The notes: generated from the letters alone by a model not told the origin. A stretch of 64,000 bases of DNA from Clostridium sp. CAG:793 (GCA_000433915.1 HF993636.1:5480-69479); one strand, 5' to 3'. Counted from the stretch's first letter, positions 8,437 through 17,656 are shown. Numbers and translations are program-made.

Positions 8437-9138
8437 TTATTCTTTTATTTCTTTTGCAAGTTTGTTTATTGCTTTAGTTTCTATTCTTGAAACATACGAT
8501 CTTGATATTCCCATTTCTTTTGCTATTTCATGCTGAGTTTGCGGCTCTGCTCCGTTTAATCCAAATCTTAATTCTAAAATAGTTCTCTCTCTTTCTTGCA
8601 AACTACTTTTTATTTTTTCATATAATTTTTTTATTCTTAATTTTAGTTCAATTTCTTCTTCTATTGGTTTATCATCATTTTCTAGTATCTCTTTTAATGT
8701 TATTGTATTATCATCTTTGTCTTTTCCTATTGGATCTTCTAAATAAACTTCTGAATTTAATTTTTTTATAGATCTAAGATACATTAGTATTTCATTATCA
8801 ATACATTTTGATATGTATGTTGATAATTTAATATTTTTATGTACATCATAACTGTTTATTCCTTTTATTAATCCTATTGAACCTATTGATATTAAGTCAT
8901 CTTGATCAACATTTGAATTTGCATATTTTTTGCACACATGTGCTACTAGTCGTAAGTTATGTTCTATTAAAATATTCCTTGCTTCCTCATCCCCTTTGCT
9001 CATCATTTGTATGTATTTCTTTTCTTCTTCACTGCTTAAAGCTTCTGGAAACAAGCTATTATTGGCTATGTAACCAACAGCAAATGTCCCAGAACCCATA
9101 AAGGATAAAAATCCTCCAATTACTCCTCCAAGAAACAT
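8437..9138 (-). CDS. sigK: Sporulation sigma factor SigK (pro-sigma-K)
   Basis: Late mother-cell sigma factor controlling coat and spore maturation genes. The 233-aa protein starts with a hydrophobic ~20-residue pro-sequence (MFLGGVIGGFLSFMGSG), as in pro-sigma-K. The family block follows: LSSEEEKKYIQMMSKGDEEA, then the region 2 sequence DLISIGSIGLIKGI and the region 4 helix-turn-helix HEIAKEMGISRSYVSRIETKA. The gene is uninterrupted, with no skin-type element between its halves. The ribosome site GGAGGTGCTTTT precedes the ATG. A promoter resembling those read by SigE/SigK lies just upstream. Confidence 0.93.
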   Translation of the reverse strand: MFLGGVIGGFLSFMGSGTFAVGYIANNSLFPEALSSEEEKKYIQMMSKGDEEARNILIEHNLRLVAHVCKKYANSNVDQDDLISIGSIGLIKGINSYDVHKNIKLSTYISKCIDNEILMYLRSIKKLNSEVYLEDPIGKDKDDNTITLKEILENDDKPIEEEIELKLRIKKLYEKIKSSLQERERTILELRFGLNGAEPQTQHEIAKEMGISRSYVSRIETKAINKLAKEIKE

Positions 9139-9166
9139 AAAAGCACCTCCGATTAAACTTACATTT

Positions 9167-9193
9167 TATTATATGCACGTTTAATTCAGAAGT
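9167..9193 (-). promoter_or_regulatory. Possible SigK/SigE-type promoter of sigK
   Basis: The minus strand has AC (9192-9193), 16 bases, then CATATAATA (9167-9175). This fits the SigK pattern AC-N16/17-CATANNNTA and the similar SigE -10. The match is short, so the call is tentative. Confidence 0.4.
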
Positions 9194-9203
9194 GCCTGAC
9201 CTC

Positions 9204-10433
9204 TTATTTTTTTCTTCTTATCATCCAACCAGTTTCACATTTTATAGGCAAATGCATTTTTACTGATTGTCCTAATTTTCCTGGATTTACAGTTTCTATT
9301 TCTTCATCTGTTTCTGTATCCCACATTTTGTTTATAGTAAATTCTTCTGGTGTTATTCTATCTGGAATTAATATTTCCATTTTATCTCCGACATTTAGCT
9401 TGTTTCCTATCTTAAGAATTGATTTATCTTCATTATATTCTAATACTTGTGCTCCATATTCATATTCTGGATTATATTGTTTTCCTTCATATTCTTGAAA
9501 ATCTTTATTGCTTTTATCATTAAAGAAAAACTCTGTTAACCCTCTTGTTTTTACTTTTTCTAGCTCTGTTAAGTATTTGTTATAATCATATCCTTGTGGA
9601 TTATTTATATAATCATCTATCGCATTTCTGTATGCATTAACAACACTTGCAACATAATATTCAGATTTTAGTCTACCTTCTATTTTTAAGCTGGTTACTC
9701 CCATGTCAACTATATCTGGTATTCTTCTAATTAGGCATAAATCTTTTGAAGATAGTATATATGTTCCATTGCTGTCATCTTCAACAGGCATTAAATTTCC
9801 TGGATTATTTTTTTCTTCTAAATATACATTATATGCCCATCTGCAACTTTGTGCACAATCTCCTAAATTTGCGTTTCTACATGCAAGAAAATCACTTAGA
9901 TAGCATCTTCCTGAATATGCCCAGCAAATTGCTCCATGTACAAATATCTCTGTTTCAAGTCCTTGTGGTATATTGTTTATAAGTTCGCGGATTTGTTCTT
10001 TGTTCATTTCTCTTGATAATATAACTCTTGATGCTCCATTTTTGTACCAAAATTTTGCTGTATGGCTACTTAAAGTATTTGCTTGTGTACTAATGTGAAT
10101 TGGTATGTCTGGTGCTATCTCATGTATCATATCAACAACTCCACCGTCTGATACAATTACGGCATCAACAGCTAATTTGTTTAACATTTCTACTTGTGAT
10201 TTTATATCATCATACATATTATCTGGTGCATAGATATTAATGGTTGTATATACTTTCTTTCCTATACTATGAGCATATTTTATCGTTTTAGCTAATTCAT
10301 CATTATCAACTTCTGCTCTGCTTCTTAATGACAATGCTCCTGTTCCACAATATACTGCATCTGCTCCATATAAAAATGCTACTTTTGCTTTTTCGAAAGA
10401 CCCTGCTGGGGCTAATAACTCTGGTTTATTCAT
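9204..10433 (-). CDS. U32-family peptidase-like protein (TrhP/YhbU/YrrO group)
   Basis: A 409-aa U32 protein. Members of this group act in 5-hydroxyuridine formation at tRNA position 34 or are annotated as collagenase-like peptidases. The N-terminal TIM-barrel-like half begins MNKPELLAPAGSFEKAKVAFLYGADAVYCG. The U32 signature is EIFVHGAICWAYSGRCYLSDF, followed by the conserved cysteine cluster CRNANLGDCAQSCRW. A C-terminal beta-barrel follows to the end. The start codon has no Shine-Dalgarno of its own. It overlaps the stop of a 7-codon leader ORF that does. The gene lies 65 bases upstream of sigK. Confidence 0.88.
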   Translation of the reverse strand: MNKPELLAPAGSFEKAKVAFLYGADAVYCGTGALSLRSRAEVDNDELAKTIKYAHSIGKKVYTTINIYAPDNMYDDIKSQVEMLNKLAVDAVIVSDGGVVDMIHEIAPDIPIHISTQANTLSSHTAKFWYKNGASRVILSREMNKEQIRELINNIPQGLETEIFVHGAICWAYSGRCYLSDFLACRNANLGDCAQSCRWAYNVYLEEKNNPGNLMPVEDDSNGTYILSSKDLCLIRRIPDIVDMGVTSLKIEGRLKSEYYVASVVNAYRNAIDDYINNPQGYDYNKYLTELEKVKTRGLTEFFFNDKSNKDFQEYEGKQYNPEYEYGAQVLEYNEDKSILKIGNKLNVGDKMEILIPDRITPEEFTINKMWDTETDEEIETVNPGKLGQSVKMHLPIKCETGWMIRRKK

Positions 10434-10453
10434 GATTTTATTTTACTATTCAT
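10430..10453 (-). CDS. Seven-residue leader ORF overlapping the U32 gene start
   Basis: AAGGAGA followed directly by ATG opens a frame encoding MNSKIKS, whose TGA overlaps the U32 ATG (ATGA). The U32 start lacks its own ribosome site, so translation could be coupled. The spacing between AAGGAG and this ATG is short, so it may not be translated efficiently. Confidence 0.3.
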   Translation of the reverse strand: MNSKIKS

Positions 10454-10509
10454 TCTCCTTATTATATTTGACTTTATTATTATATCAGATTTTTGGCTAA
10501 AAATAAAGC

Positions 10510-10544
10510 CCTTATTGCCAATCTTTTTCTTTGGCAATAAGGGT
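10510..10544 (-). terminator. Terminator of the flavoenzyme gene
   Basis: A 13-bp perfect stem (10510-10522 with 10532-10544, arm CCCTTATTGCCAA) with a 9-base loop lies just after the flavoenzyme stop. It is followed on the minus strand by CTTTATTTTT. Confidence 0.85.
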
Positions 10545-10549
10545 AATGT

Positions 10550-12637
10550 TTATATTGAGAAAGCTAGATCATAAGCTCCCCATATTACAGTCTTTAGATT
10601 TCCTACTTTTTCTGCATCTCCTAATAAATGTACATTTTTATGTTCTTTTAAATATTCTTCGTTTGCTAATTCTGAACCTGCTATATATCCTACTGATGTT
10701 ATAACAGAATCAACTGCAAATCTTTGTGATTCTTTTTCTTTAGCTTGTTTTATTACAATTGTTTTTGGAGTAATTTTTTCTACATTTGTTTCTGTATATA
10801 CTGGAACTTCATAGAATTTCAATAAATCTCTTAAACAACTTGAGTTTGCCATACATAGTCCTTTTACTTTTAATATATCATCAGCAACTTCGATTATAAT
10901 TGGATGTTTTCCCTGCTTTACTAAGTCATAAGCTATCTCACAACCTGTTAAGCCTCCTCCTATTATTGCTACTTTGTCTCCGACTTCTTTATATCCTCTT
11001 AAATATTCTATTGCTTCTACTGTTGTTTCATTATTAGCACCTTCAATATTTAAAGTTCTTGGTTTGGCACCTGTTGCTATTATTATCTCATCTGCTTCAA
11101 TTTCTGATAAATCATCTATTTCTCTATTAAAGTCAATGTCTATTTGAAGTTCAATTGCCTTTCTTTTATACCATTCAATTAATTGTTTGTCTTTTTCTTT
11201 AAATGATGGTGCTGCAGCTGCTTTGAACACTCCGCATACTTCATTTGATTTTTCATAAATTTTTACTTGATGTCCACGTTGTTTTAATATGAATGCTGCT
11301 GTTAATCCAGCAATTCCAGCTCCTATTATTGCAACTTTCTTTGGTTCATCTGTTTTTGTTATTGTGTATTTCTTTTCATTAAATGTGCGAGGATTTAATG
11401 CACAATGTCCTTGATTCTTTGTTCCATCTTCTGTCATCTCACAACCAACACCTTTATAATGATATGTTGGCAAACATGCATTATGGCAAGAGATACAAGG
11501 TAATACATCTTCTATTCTATCTTCTTTTATTTTTGTTATGTATTCTGGATCTGCTAAGAATTGTCTTGCAATTCCCATTCCATCTAATTTTCCTTCTTCT
11601 ATAGCTTTGGCAGCAGTGTCAGCTTGCATTCTTCCTGCACATACTACTGGAATTGTAACGGCTTTCTTTATTTCTTCTGCTTCATTTAAGTTACAGTTTA
11701 AAGGCATATACATTGGTGGATGTGCCCAATACCAAGCATCATAAGTTCCATTATCTGCGTTTAGCATATCATATCCTGCGTCTTGTAGATATTTTGCTGC
11801 TTTTATTCCTTCTTTTAAATCTCTTCCTACTTCTTTATATTTGGTTTCTCCTGGTACTGCACCTTGTCCAAATCCTTTAGTCTTAGATGTAACTGAAAAT
11901 CTTACTGATACTGGATAATCGCTTCCACAAGCTTCTTTTATTGCTTTTACAACTTCTACTGCAAATCTATATCTATTTTCGAAAGATCCGCCATACTCAT
12001 CTTTTCTCTTGTTTGTATATTTCGTTGTAAATTGGTCTAATAAATATCCTTCATGTATTGCATGGACTTCTACTCCATCGACTCCTGCTTCCTTGCATAA
12101 TAGTGCTGTTTTTGCATAAGCATCAACATATTCATGAATTTCATTTGTTGTCATTGCTCTATGCATTATCTCTGGTAACCATCTATTAGGCTCTTCTGAT
12201 GGAGCAACAAGTAAATCATTAAAATTAAATAATGGTTTTGCTAATACTTTTAAGAATTTACTTTCATACATTTGTTTTAATATTAATGGCATGGTAAAAG
12301 ATCTTCCCCAACCTGCACCTAATTGGAAGAATACTTTTGAACCATAGCTATGAATTTCATCTATTAATGGTTTTGCTTTTAAAAATTCTTTTTCTTGCTT
12401 ATATGCCCACTTATTTCCCATCATGCTTTTTAATAAAATCATTCCTGGAATTATAAGTCCTATATCATTTTTAGCTCTTTCTATATAATAATCATGAACT
12501 TTTTCTCCATTGTATTTTGCTTTTGCCATACCGTCTACTATATTAGTACCTTCCATTGGCTCTAACACAAATCTGTTCTTTATCTCTAGTTTTCCTATGT
12601 TCATTGGTTTAAACAATGCTTCATATTTTGGGTTCAT
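10550..12637 (-). CDS. FMN/Fe-S/FAD oxidoreductase of the 2,4-dienoyl-CoA reductase (old yellow enzyme) family
   Basis: A 695-aa multidomain flavoenzyme. Residues about 1-340 form an OYE-type FMN barrel (LFKPMNIGKLEIKNRF; HAIHEGYLLDQF with a YGGSFENRYRF motif). A 4Fe-4S binding run CISCHNACLPTYHYKGVGC follows. A C-terminal FAD/NAD(P) domain follows, with two dinucleotide motifs (IIGAGIAGLTAA and IIGGGLTGCEIA) and the ending LLGDAEKVG. Family members reduce enoyl-CoA or other alkenes (FadH, BaiCD/BaiH-like, trimethylamine dehydrogenase-like). The substrate cannot be told from sequence. I chose the ATG at 12635-12637, which is preceded by AGAGGATGATATAAAA; 22 upstream codons in the open frame are probably untranslated. 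Confidence 0.88.
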   Translation of the reverse strand: MNPKYEALFKPMNIGKLEIKNRFVLEPMEGTNIVDGMAKAKYNGEKVHDYYIERAKNDIGLIIPGMILLKSMMGNKWAYKQEKEFLKAKPLIDEIHSYGSKVFFQLGAGWGRSFTMPLILKQMYESKFLKVLAKPLFNFNDLLVAPSEEPNRWLPEIMHRAMTTNEIHEYVDAYAKTALLCKEAGVDGVEVHAIHEGYLLDQFTTKYTNKRKDEYGGSFENRYRFAVEVVKAIKEACGSDYPVSVRFSVTSKTKGFGQGAVPGETKYKEVGRDLKEGIKAAKYLQDAGYDMLNADNGTYDAWYWAHPPMYMPLNCNLNEAEEIKKAVTIPVVCAGRMQADTAAKAIEEGKLDGMGIARQFLADPEYITKIKEDRIEDVLPCISCHNACLPTYHYKGVGCEMTEDGTKNQGHCALNPRTFNEKKYTITKTDEPKKVAIIGAGIAGLTAAFILKQRGHQVKIYEKSNEVCGVFKAAAAPSFKEKDKQLIEWYKRKAIELQIDIDFNREIDDLSEIEADEIIIATGAKPRTLNIEGANNETTVEAIEYLRGYKEVGDKVAIIGGGLTGCEIAYDLVKQGKHPIIIEVADDILKVKGLCMANSSCLRDLLKFYEVPVYTETNVEKITPKTIVIKQAKEKESQRFAVDSVITSVGYIAGSELANEEYLKEHKNVHLLGDAEKVGNLKTVIWGAYDLAFSI

Positions 12638-12710
12638 TTTTATATCATCCTCTTTCGTGTTCCTGTTTTTCTTAATAATATCATACTGATTTTTAATTAT
12701 CAATATTTTT

Positions 12711-13844
12711 CTATAATTCTATATCATCTTTATTTATTGGATTGTTTCTATCTGCTGTTCCTACTATCTTGTTGTTATCATTTTGTATTATATCTGTAAT
12801 TTCTTTTTTAGATTTTTTCTGGAATTTCTGACTTTCATTTGAATACATATAATATGTGTTTTGTCCATTAGGTTCTTTTGCAAATGGCTTTACTTTTATT
12901 ATTGAAACGAGATCATGCACATTTCCATTTCTAGCTATTGTGTATGATTTTAGTCTTGCAAATTCTTCTGGCTTTAGCACAGTACCTGCGACTTGCATAT
13001 ACATTCTTATCATATCGAGATAATTTATTCTTCCTTGTTTATCTATTATTCCATCCATGTTGTCTGCTAAATAGTCTAATTTATATATTAATCTTTCACT
13101 CTCTGGTACATCTTCTCTTTTAAACACATACTCTTTTAGCAAATTTTCATCATTCATTTCTTTTTGAAGCTGAATTAATGTATCTGATAAATATATATTT
13201 TTTCCTTTTGTGCGTAATGTGTATCCTAATTTTGAATCCATTTTCTCTAATTCATCAGCTGGAATAGTGTCAATCTTACCATATTTTTCTTCTAGATTAA
13301 ATTTATATAATTCATTATCGATTCTTACTGCTTTTCTTACGCCTTCCGGATCTACTTCATATCCAAATTTTTTTGTTTTTTCATGTGATTTTATTCTGCT
13401 TAAATCTGCAATTATGTTTGCAATGTATGTTTTTCCATTAATTTTCATTATTGTATCAACATGTGAAAGCTCTGCTCCTGGATATTTCATTACTGTTTCA
13501 GCTTCAATCCCCACTCTTGGATCTGTTAATATATCTACATACAGCTCAGCCATTGATTTACATATTCCTTCAAATCTATCATCTACTCTTTGATTGTAAT
13601 CTCTGACTTTTTCTTCTCGTGTTGAATAAATAAATTCTTGACTTTCGCATAATTCTTTTCCTAATTCCAGATAAACATAATATGCTTTTTCCATTTGTGT
13701 TAAGTTTTCTGGCATTTTTTCTATTATATGTTCTATTCTTTCTTCTTTTGTTGGCGGAGTAGGCTTTTTCTCTTCTTTCGGAGCTTCTAGTTGTAATAAC
13801 TTTTTTCTGCCTAATAACGCATTTATTATATCTTTTATTTTCAT
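12711..13844 (-). CDS. Putative transglutaminase-like cysteine enzyme, function unknown
   Basis: A 377-aa protein with a short basic/proline-rich N-terminus and no clear signal peptide. It has the order expected of a transglutaminase-like triad: Cys in FEGICKSMAELYVDIL, His in ELSHVDTIMKINGK and Asp in ANIIADLSRIK, all within about residues 92-150. The pattern 'ICKS-A-ly ... HvD ... DL' recalls transglutaminase-like or cysteine-protease proteins of Clostridia. The C-terminal half (about 200-377) is charged and unrecognised. It precedes the OYE flavoenzyme with a 73-base gap and may be co-transcribed. The fold assignment is by motif only. Confidence 0.55.
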   Translation of the reverse strand: MKIKDIINALLGRKKLLQLEAPKEEKKPTPPTKEERIEHIIEKMPENLTQMEKAYYVYLELGKELCESQEFIYSTREEKVRDYNQRVDDRFEGICKSMAELYVDILTDPRVGIEAETVMKYPGAELSHVDTIMKINGKTYIANIIADLSRIKSHEKTKKFGYEVDPEGVRKAVRIDNELYKFNLEEKYGKIDTIPADELEKMDSKLGYTLRTKGKNIYLSDTLIQLQKEMNDENLLKEYVFKREDVPESERLIYKLDYLADNMDGIIDKQGRINYLDMIRMYMQVAGTVLKPEEFARLKSYTIARNGNVHDLVSIIKVKPFAKEPNGQNTYYMYSNESQKFQKKSKKEITDIIQNDNNKIVGTADRNNPINKDDIEL

Positions 13845-13904
13845 TTTTTACCTCTTATGGAGATAATTATATCATAGTGATTCTTAAAATGAAATATTAA
13901 TTTA

Positions 13905-14696
13905 CTATTTATGAATACTAATATGTATATCATTTATATCTGCTTTAAATTCTCTTGAAATTATATTAGATATTTGCGCTACTTGCTCTGTTTTTAGATT
14001 TTCATTTTGTTTTACAACAACATTTATGTTGTTATCGTTTAAAAGGATTACAACATCACTAAAATTCTTCGTTTTTATTAAATTTTCTGCTATTGATATT
14101 GCATTTTTTCGATTATTGATATTTTTTATTTCTTCACTTGATATTTGTTTTTGATCTGAACTTATTTTCTCATTTTCAAGTATTTTCTGATATGTTTCTA
14201 ACATCTGAGAATACATTGTGTCTCTTTCTAATCTGGTTTGTGTAAAGTAATCTGAACTTGCTGCTGTTTCCTGCGCTGTTTCATTTTTTTCTTGCAAATA
14301 GATAATATCATTTGTTTCTTTAGCATTATCATCTTCTATTCTTACATCATTTTCATATACATTTGTGCTTACTAGTTGTGCATCTCCTACTTCTGCAAAT
14401 TCATTACCTTCAGTTTGGTTATTTGTATAGTTTAAATATCCTGCTGTTACAAACATTAGAGCAAGTGTAAGTATTACTATCTGATTTTTCTTAAATATTG
14501 TTGAGAATATTTCTTTTCTCTCTTCCTTTTTTTCTGATTCATTTTTATTATTTTGATTTAAATATCTATTTATATATTCTGAATTAACTTCTATGGCATT
14601 TTCTGCTTCGTGTTTTTTCTCTGGCTTAAATTTTAATTTTTCTAAAAGACTTTTTTTCTTTAGCCTTTTTCCTGTTTTTATGTATGTAATCCTCAT
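13905..14696 (-). CDS. spoIIIAH: Stage III sporulation protein AH
   Basis: A mother-cell membrane protein whose extracellular domain pairs with forespore SpoIIQ (or its clostridial counterpart) to form the feeding-tube channel. The 263-aa protein has a cytoplasmic basic/acidic stretch (about 1-70), one transmembrane helix (IVILTLALMFVTAGYLNYT) and a long extracellular part. The C-terminal ring-building domain (SIAENLIKTKNFSDVVILL ... VVKQNENLKTEQVAQISNII) is typical of SpoIIIAH. The N-terminal cytoplasmic segment is longer than in Bacillus. It is the last gene of the operon and abuts spoIIIAG. Confidence 0.9.
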   Translation of the reverse strand: MRITYIKTGKRLKKKSLLEKLKFKPEKKHEAENAIEVNSEYINRYLNQNNKNESEKKEERKEIFSTIFKKNQIVILTLALMFVTAGYLNYTNNQTEGNEFAEVGDAQLVSTNVYENDVRIEDDNAKETNDIIYLQEKNETAQETAASSDYFTQTRLERDTMYSQMLETYQKILENEKISSDQKQISSEEIKNINNRKNAISIAENLIKTKNFSDVVILLNDNNINVVVKQNENLKTEQVAQISNIISREFKADINDIHISIHK

Positions 14697-15278
14697 TCAA
14701 TTATCCTCCATCTTAAAGACTTGTATCTTATGTGTTGCGAGTCCTGTTGCCGCTTCAACAGCTTGAATAATATTGGCTTTTATTGTTGCATTACTTGCAC
14801 CTTGTGCAGCAATTATTGCACCTTCTATTTTGGGACTTATTATGCTTTGAGTAACTGGCTCTTTGCTTCCATCCTTGTTTTCTTTATAGATTACTTCTTT
14901 TTGAGAGTTTACCTCTGTCGTTGTTCTAGTTCCACCACCACTATCTGTTTCATTTATGTTGCTTGTTTTAGAATCCTCATTATATACAGGATTTATTGTG
15001 CTTGTTTCTGAATATGTTATCATCACTCTTACTTTTCCTACTCCAGAGATATGTGATAATATGTCTTCTAGCTTTGTTTCTATTTCGTTTTGACTTACCT
15101 CTGCTGATACTTGAACTGCATTAGTCTCTATTTTTTTAGTTTCTTTTACATTATTATCTCCACTATCTTTCCATATATAATTTATTGCAACAGCTGTTAT
15201 TATTAATATTACTATTAGAACTATAATGTTCTCAGTTCTTTTCTTACCTTTAAACATATTTTTTAGTTTATCATTCAT
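14697..15278 (-). CDS. spoIIIAG: Stage III sporulation protein AG
   Basis: The ring-forming component of the SpoIIIA-Q channel, 193 aa. It has an N-terminal helix (NIIVLIVILIITAVAINYIW) and an extracellular domain with LEDILSHISGVGKVRVMITYS, the ring-building motif characteristic of SpoIIIAG. The C-terminal stretch IKANIIQAVEAATGLATHKIQVFKME fits as well. I chose the internal ATG (15276-15278) because TGGAGG lies 8 bases before it. The upstream ATG at 15305 would overlap spoIIIAF. The gene ends exactly where spoIIIAH starts. Confidence 0.92.
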   Translation of the reverse strand: MNDKLKNMFKGKKRTENIIVLIVILIITAVAINYIWKDSGDNNVKETKKIETNAVQVSAEVSQNEIETKLEDILSHISGVGKVRVMITYSETSTINPVYNEDSKTSNINETDSGGGTRTTTEVNSQKEVIYKENKDGSKEPVTQSIISPKIEGAIIAAQGASNATIKANIIQAVEAATGLATHKIQVFKMEDN

Positions 15279-15297
15279 TATTACGGCCTCCATTTTG

Positions 15298-15858
15298 TTA
15301 TTCAATAATTATTTTGGACTTATCTATTTTATATGTTTCACTAAGATGTTCTATTATTGTCAGTTTATCACTAGTTGCTATTCCTTTCACCTTTTCTTCT
15401 TTTTCGGTATTTTGATTAATTTCTATTTTTACTTGGTTTATTTCTCTGCTTTCTTTTGAGTATTCTTCTAGCTGGCTTATTTCTATTTTATTAATATTGC
15501 ATTCATCATCTGTTTGGATATTGATTGTTTCCGCTTCATATCCTTTTGCTTTTAACTCTGCTGTTATATTGTTTTTTACTTTGCTTATAAATAGTTGTTT
15601 TACATTATCATTATATTGAGTTGTATTATTTTGAGATTCTACTTCTGCCATGCTTGGTATATATTGATTTAAATCGTATTTTGATAAATCTATTTTTTTG
15701 CCTAACACTGGTGTTAATATTGTAAATAATATATATACTCCAATTATCATTTTTATGTATTTCTTATTTTTTCCTTCTGGAAGTATCATTGTTATTATTG
15801 AACCTATTACTATTGCAATTATTATACTTTGTGACCATTTACTAATTGCTGATATCAT
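15298..15858 (-). CDS. spoIIIAF: Stage III sporulation protein AF
   Basis: A 186-aa membrane protein with two N-terminal helices (SQSIIIAIVIGSIITMILPEGKNKKYIKMIIGVYILFTILTPV, read as two segments) and a C-terminal alpha/beta domain of about 100 residues exposed outside. The PEGKNKKYIKMIIGVY motif between the helices is typical of SpoIIIAF. Its ribosome site AAGGAGG overlaps the TAA of the restored spoIIIAE frame, which indicates coupling to the full-length AE reading and not to the early stop. Confidence 0.9.
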   Translation of the reverse strand: MISAISKWSQSIIIAIVIGSIITMILPEGKNKKYIKMIIGVYILFTILTPVLGKKIDLSKYDLNQYIPSMAEVESQNNTTQYNDNVKQLFISKVKNNITAELKAKGYEAETINIQTDDECNINKIEISQLEEYSKESREINQVKIEINQNTEKEEKVKGIATSDKLTIIEHLSETYKIDKSKIIIE

Positions 15859-15867
15859 ACAGCCTCC

Positions 15868-17023
15868 TTATTGATACATTAATCCGCTATTTGATAATTT
15901 CATTACTATTGCAATTCCTATTATAATCATTGCCACTATTGCACACATTATCGCAAGAAATATTTTAAATGTTCCTGCCATTTGCTCTATTAACCCGTAC
16001 TATTTTTTCATCAGCTATTGGCTGGCATAATGCTGCACCTAAGTAATATGTTATTGTTAATGCTGTTAAATTTAATATTGGTTGTATGCATATACACATT
16101 ACCACTATTATTCCTACAATTCCCACTGCATTTTTTATTATGTTACTATATCCTAATACGGTATCTATTGCATCCCCTAATATTCCTCCTACAACTGGAA
16201 TTGCATTTGATACTATTGATTTTCCTGCTTTTAATGTAACTCCATCTAGTCCACTTGTTACTCCTCCTTCTAATGTGGTTAGTGTCATAAATAGTCCGAG
16301 TACGGTTGTTAATACCCATACTGATCCTTTTTTGAAGAATTTTGATAACTTGTCCACTTGAACTTCATCTGAAATCTTAGAAATTATTCCTAAAGCTGTT
16401 GCTACCAATATAATCGGAATTATTACATTTACTATTAAATTGCTTATAAATGTAATTAAAAATAATAACATTGGTTCTATCATTCTTGATGTTACGATGT
16501 TGCCTGTTGTTATCATAAGAGTGCTTAATAGTGGTATTAGTGTGTTTGTGAATGCACTTAAATTCTGTATTGATGTTTTTATTCCTGTGATTATGTCTGA
16601 AAAATTTTTCATTACTAATGTTATTATTAATATGTATTGAATATAATATGCTATTTTAGCTATTGATTCATTTCCGAGATTCTCACTTATTGCTTTTAAT
16701 ATGCTATGTATTATCACAACTACAATTATCCCTGCTATCATTGTAATTGCGCCTTTCATGTTATCTCCAAGTATTGCAATTATGTATTTTATTATTTTTG
16801 TATTATCTAATTTTCCTGATACTGTTTCTTCGAAAATCTGTGAAATGTCTATATTTCCAGTATACTTGTCTGCTTCACTTATAAAATCTCCTATTCCTAA
16901 AGCTTTTTCTTGACTACTTATTATCTCATCTTTTTCATCTGTACTATTTTGCGTAGCAAGTACTCTGTTTGGCATGAAATACAACATTATTATGATTAAT
17001 ATAATTATTATCTTTTTTTCCAA
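15868..17023 (-). CDS. spoIIIAE: Stage III sporulation protein AE, split by a +1 frame change at CGG
   Basis: A multi-pass membrane component of the SpoIIIA export complex. The protein has a signal-like N-terminus (MEKKIIIILIIIMLYFMPN) and many helices. Read straight, it stops at 15965 after 352 aa with an atypical tail following KIV. If one base is skipped after the CGG codon (CGGG at 15994-15997), the frame continues LIEQMAGTFKIF and ends with SNSGLMYQ at 15868. That restores the last helix and a total of 384 aa, normal for SpoIIIAE. The ribosome site of spoIIIAF overlaps the restored stop. It may be a real mutation, a sequence error, or a recoded CGG; see findings. Confidence 0.85.
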
Positions 17024-17039
17024 TTTTCTTACTCCTTTT

Positions 17040-17426
17040 TCAAGGTAATATCTTAAGTACTGTTTCTAACAATGCGCTTATAATTGGTATTGACATTGAG
17101 ATTATGATTACTTTTCCCCCTATGTCTACTTTGCTTGCTATTGCATTTTCTCCTGTATCTTTGCAAATACTTACTGCAAATTCTGTAAGTATCGCTATCC
17201 CTGTTATTTTTATTAAAATCTTTATAAACTGAGTATTTACATTTGCTTTATTTGATATGTCTTGTAATAAATTTATTATTCCTTTAAATGTGTCAGTAAG
17301 CATTGTTAGTATTAAAACTCCTGCAATTATTGAGGCATACATTGCAAATTCTGGTTTATATTGTTTTAGTATTACTATGATTATTACTGATATTAAACCT
17401 ATTCCTATTATTTTGATAATTTCCAT
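17040..17426 (-). CDS. spoIIIAD: Stage III sporulation protein AD
   Basis: A 128-aa protein with about four hydrophobic segments (IIGIGLISVIIIVILKQYKPEFAMYASIIAG is the family-typical start, read as helix-loop-helix). It contains FIKILIKITGIAILTEFAVSICKDTGENAIASKVDIGGKV, shown here only to mark the conserved C-D-x-G-E-x-A-I motif. It is a membrane component of the SpoIIIA-Q channel apparatus. It sits between AC and AE in the canonical order. Confidence 0.92.
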   Translation of the reverse strand: MEIIKIIGIGLISVIIIVILKQYKPEFAMYASIIAGVLILTMLTDTFKGIINLLQDISNKANVNTQFIKILIKITGIAILTEFAVSICKDTGENAIASKVDIGGKVIIISMSIPIISALLETVLKILP

Positions 17427-17438
17427 AGATTTACTCCT

Positions 17439-17633
17439 CTAAAGATTAAACATGGTTCTTACTGAGTCAAATAATGAACTTACCTCTTTTATAACCATTG
17501 ATAGAACAATTATAAGACCAGCAAGTGTTGTCATCATTGCTTGATCTTCTCTTCCTGCTCTTACTAGTACTTGATATAACACTGCTACTAATATTCCTAT
17601 TGCCGCTATCTTAAATAATAAATCTATACTCAT
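17439..17633 (-). CDS. spoIIIAC: Stage III sporulation protein AC
   Basis: A small 64-aa membrane protein with two helices separated by the conserved linker VRAGREDQAMMTTLAGL, typical of SpoIIIAC. It is part of the SpoIIIA secretion complex in the outer forespore membrane. It follows spoIIIAB after 23 bases and precedes spoIIIAD after 12 bases. Confidence 0.92.
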   Translation of the reverse strand: MSIDLLFKIAAIGILVAVLYQVLVRAGREDQAMMTTLAGLIIVLSMVIKEVSSLFDSVRTMFNL

Positions 17634-17656
17634 ATTAATTTTCCTTTCCTTGATTT

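Noticed and set aside
8437..9138. Skin-like element interrupting sigK
   Set aside because: The reading frame from pro-sequence to region 4 is continuous.
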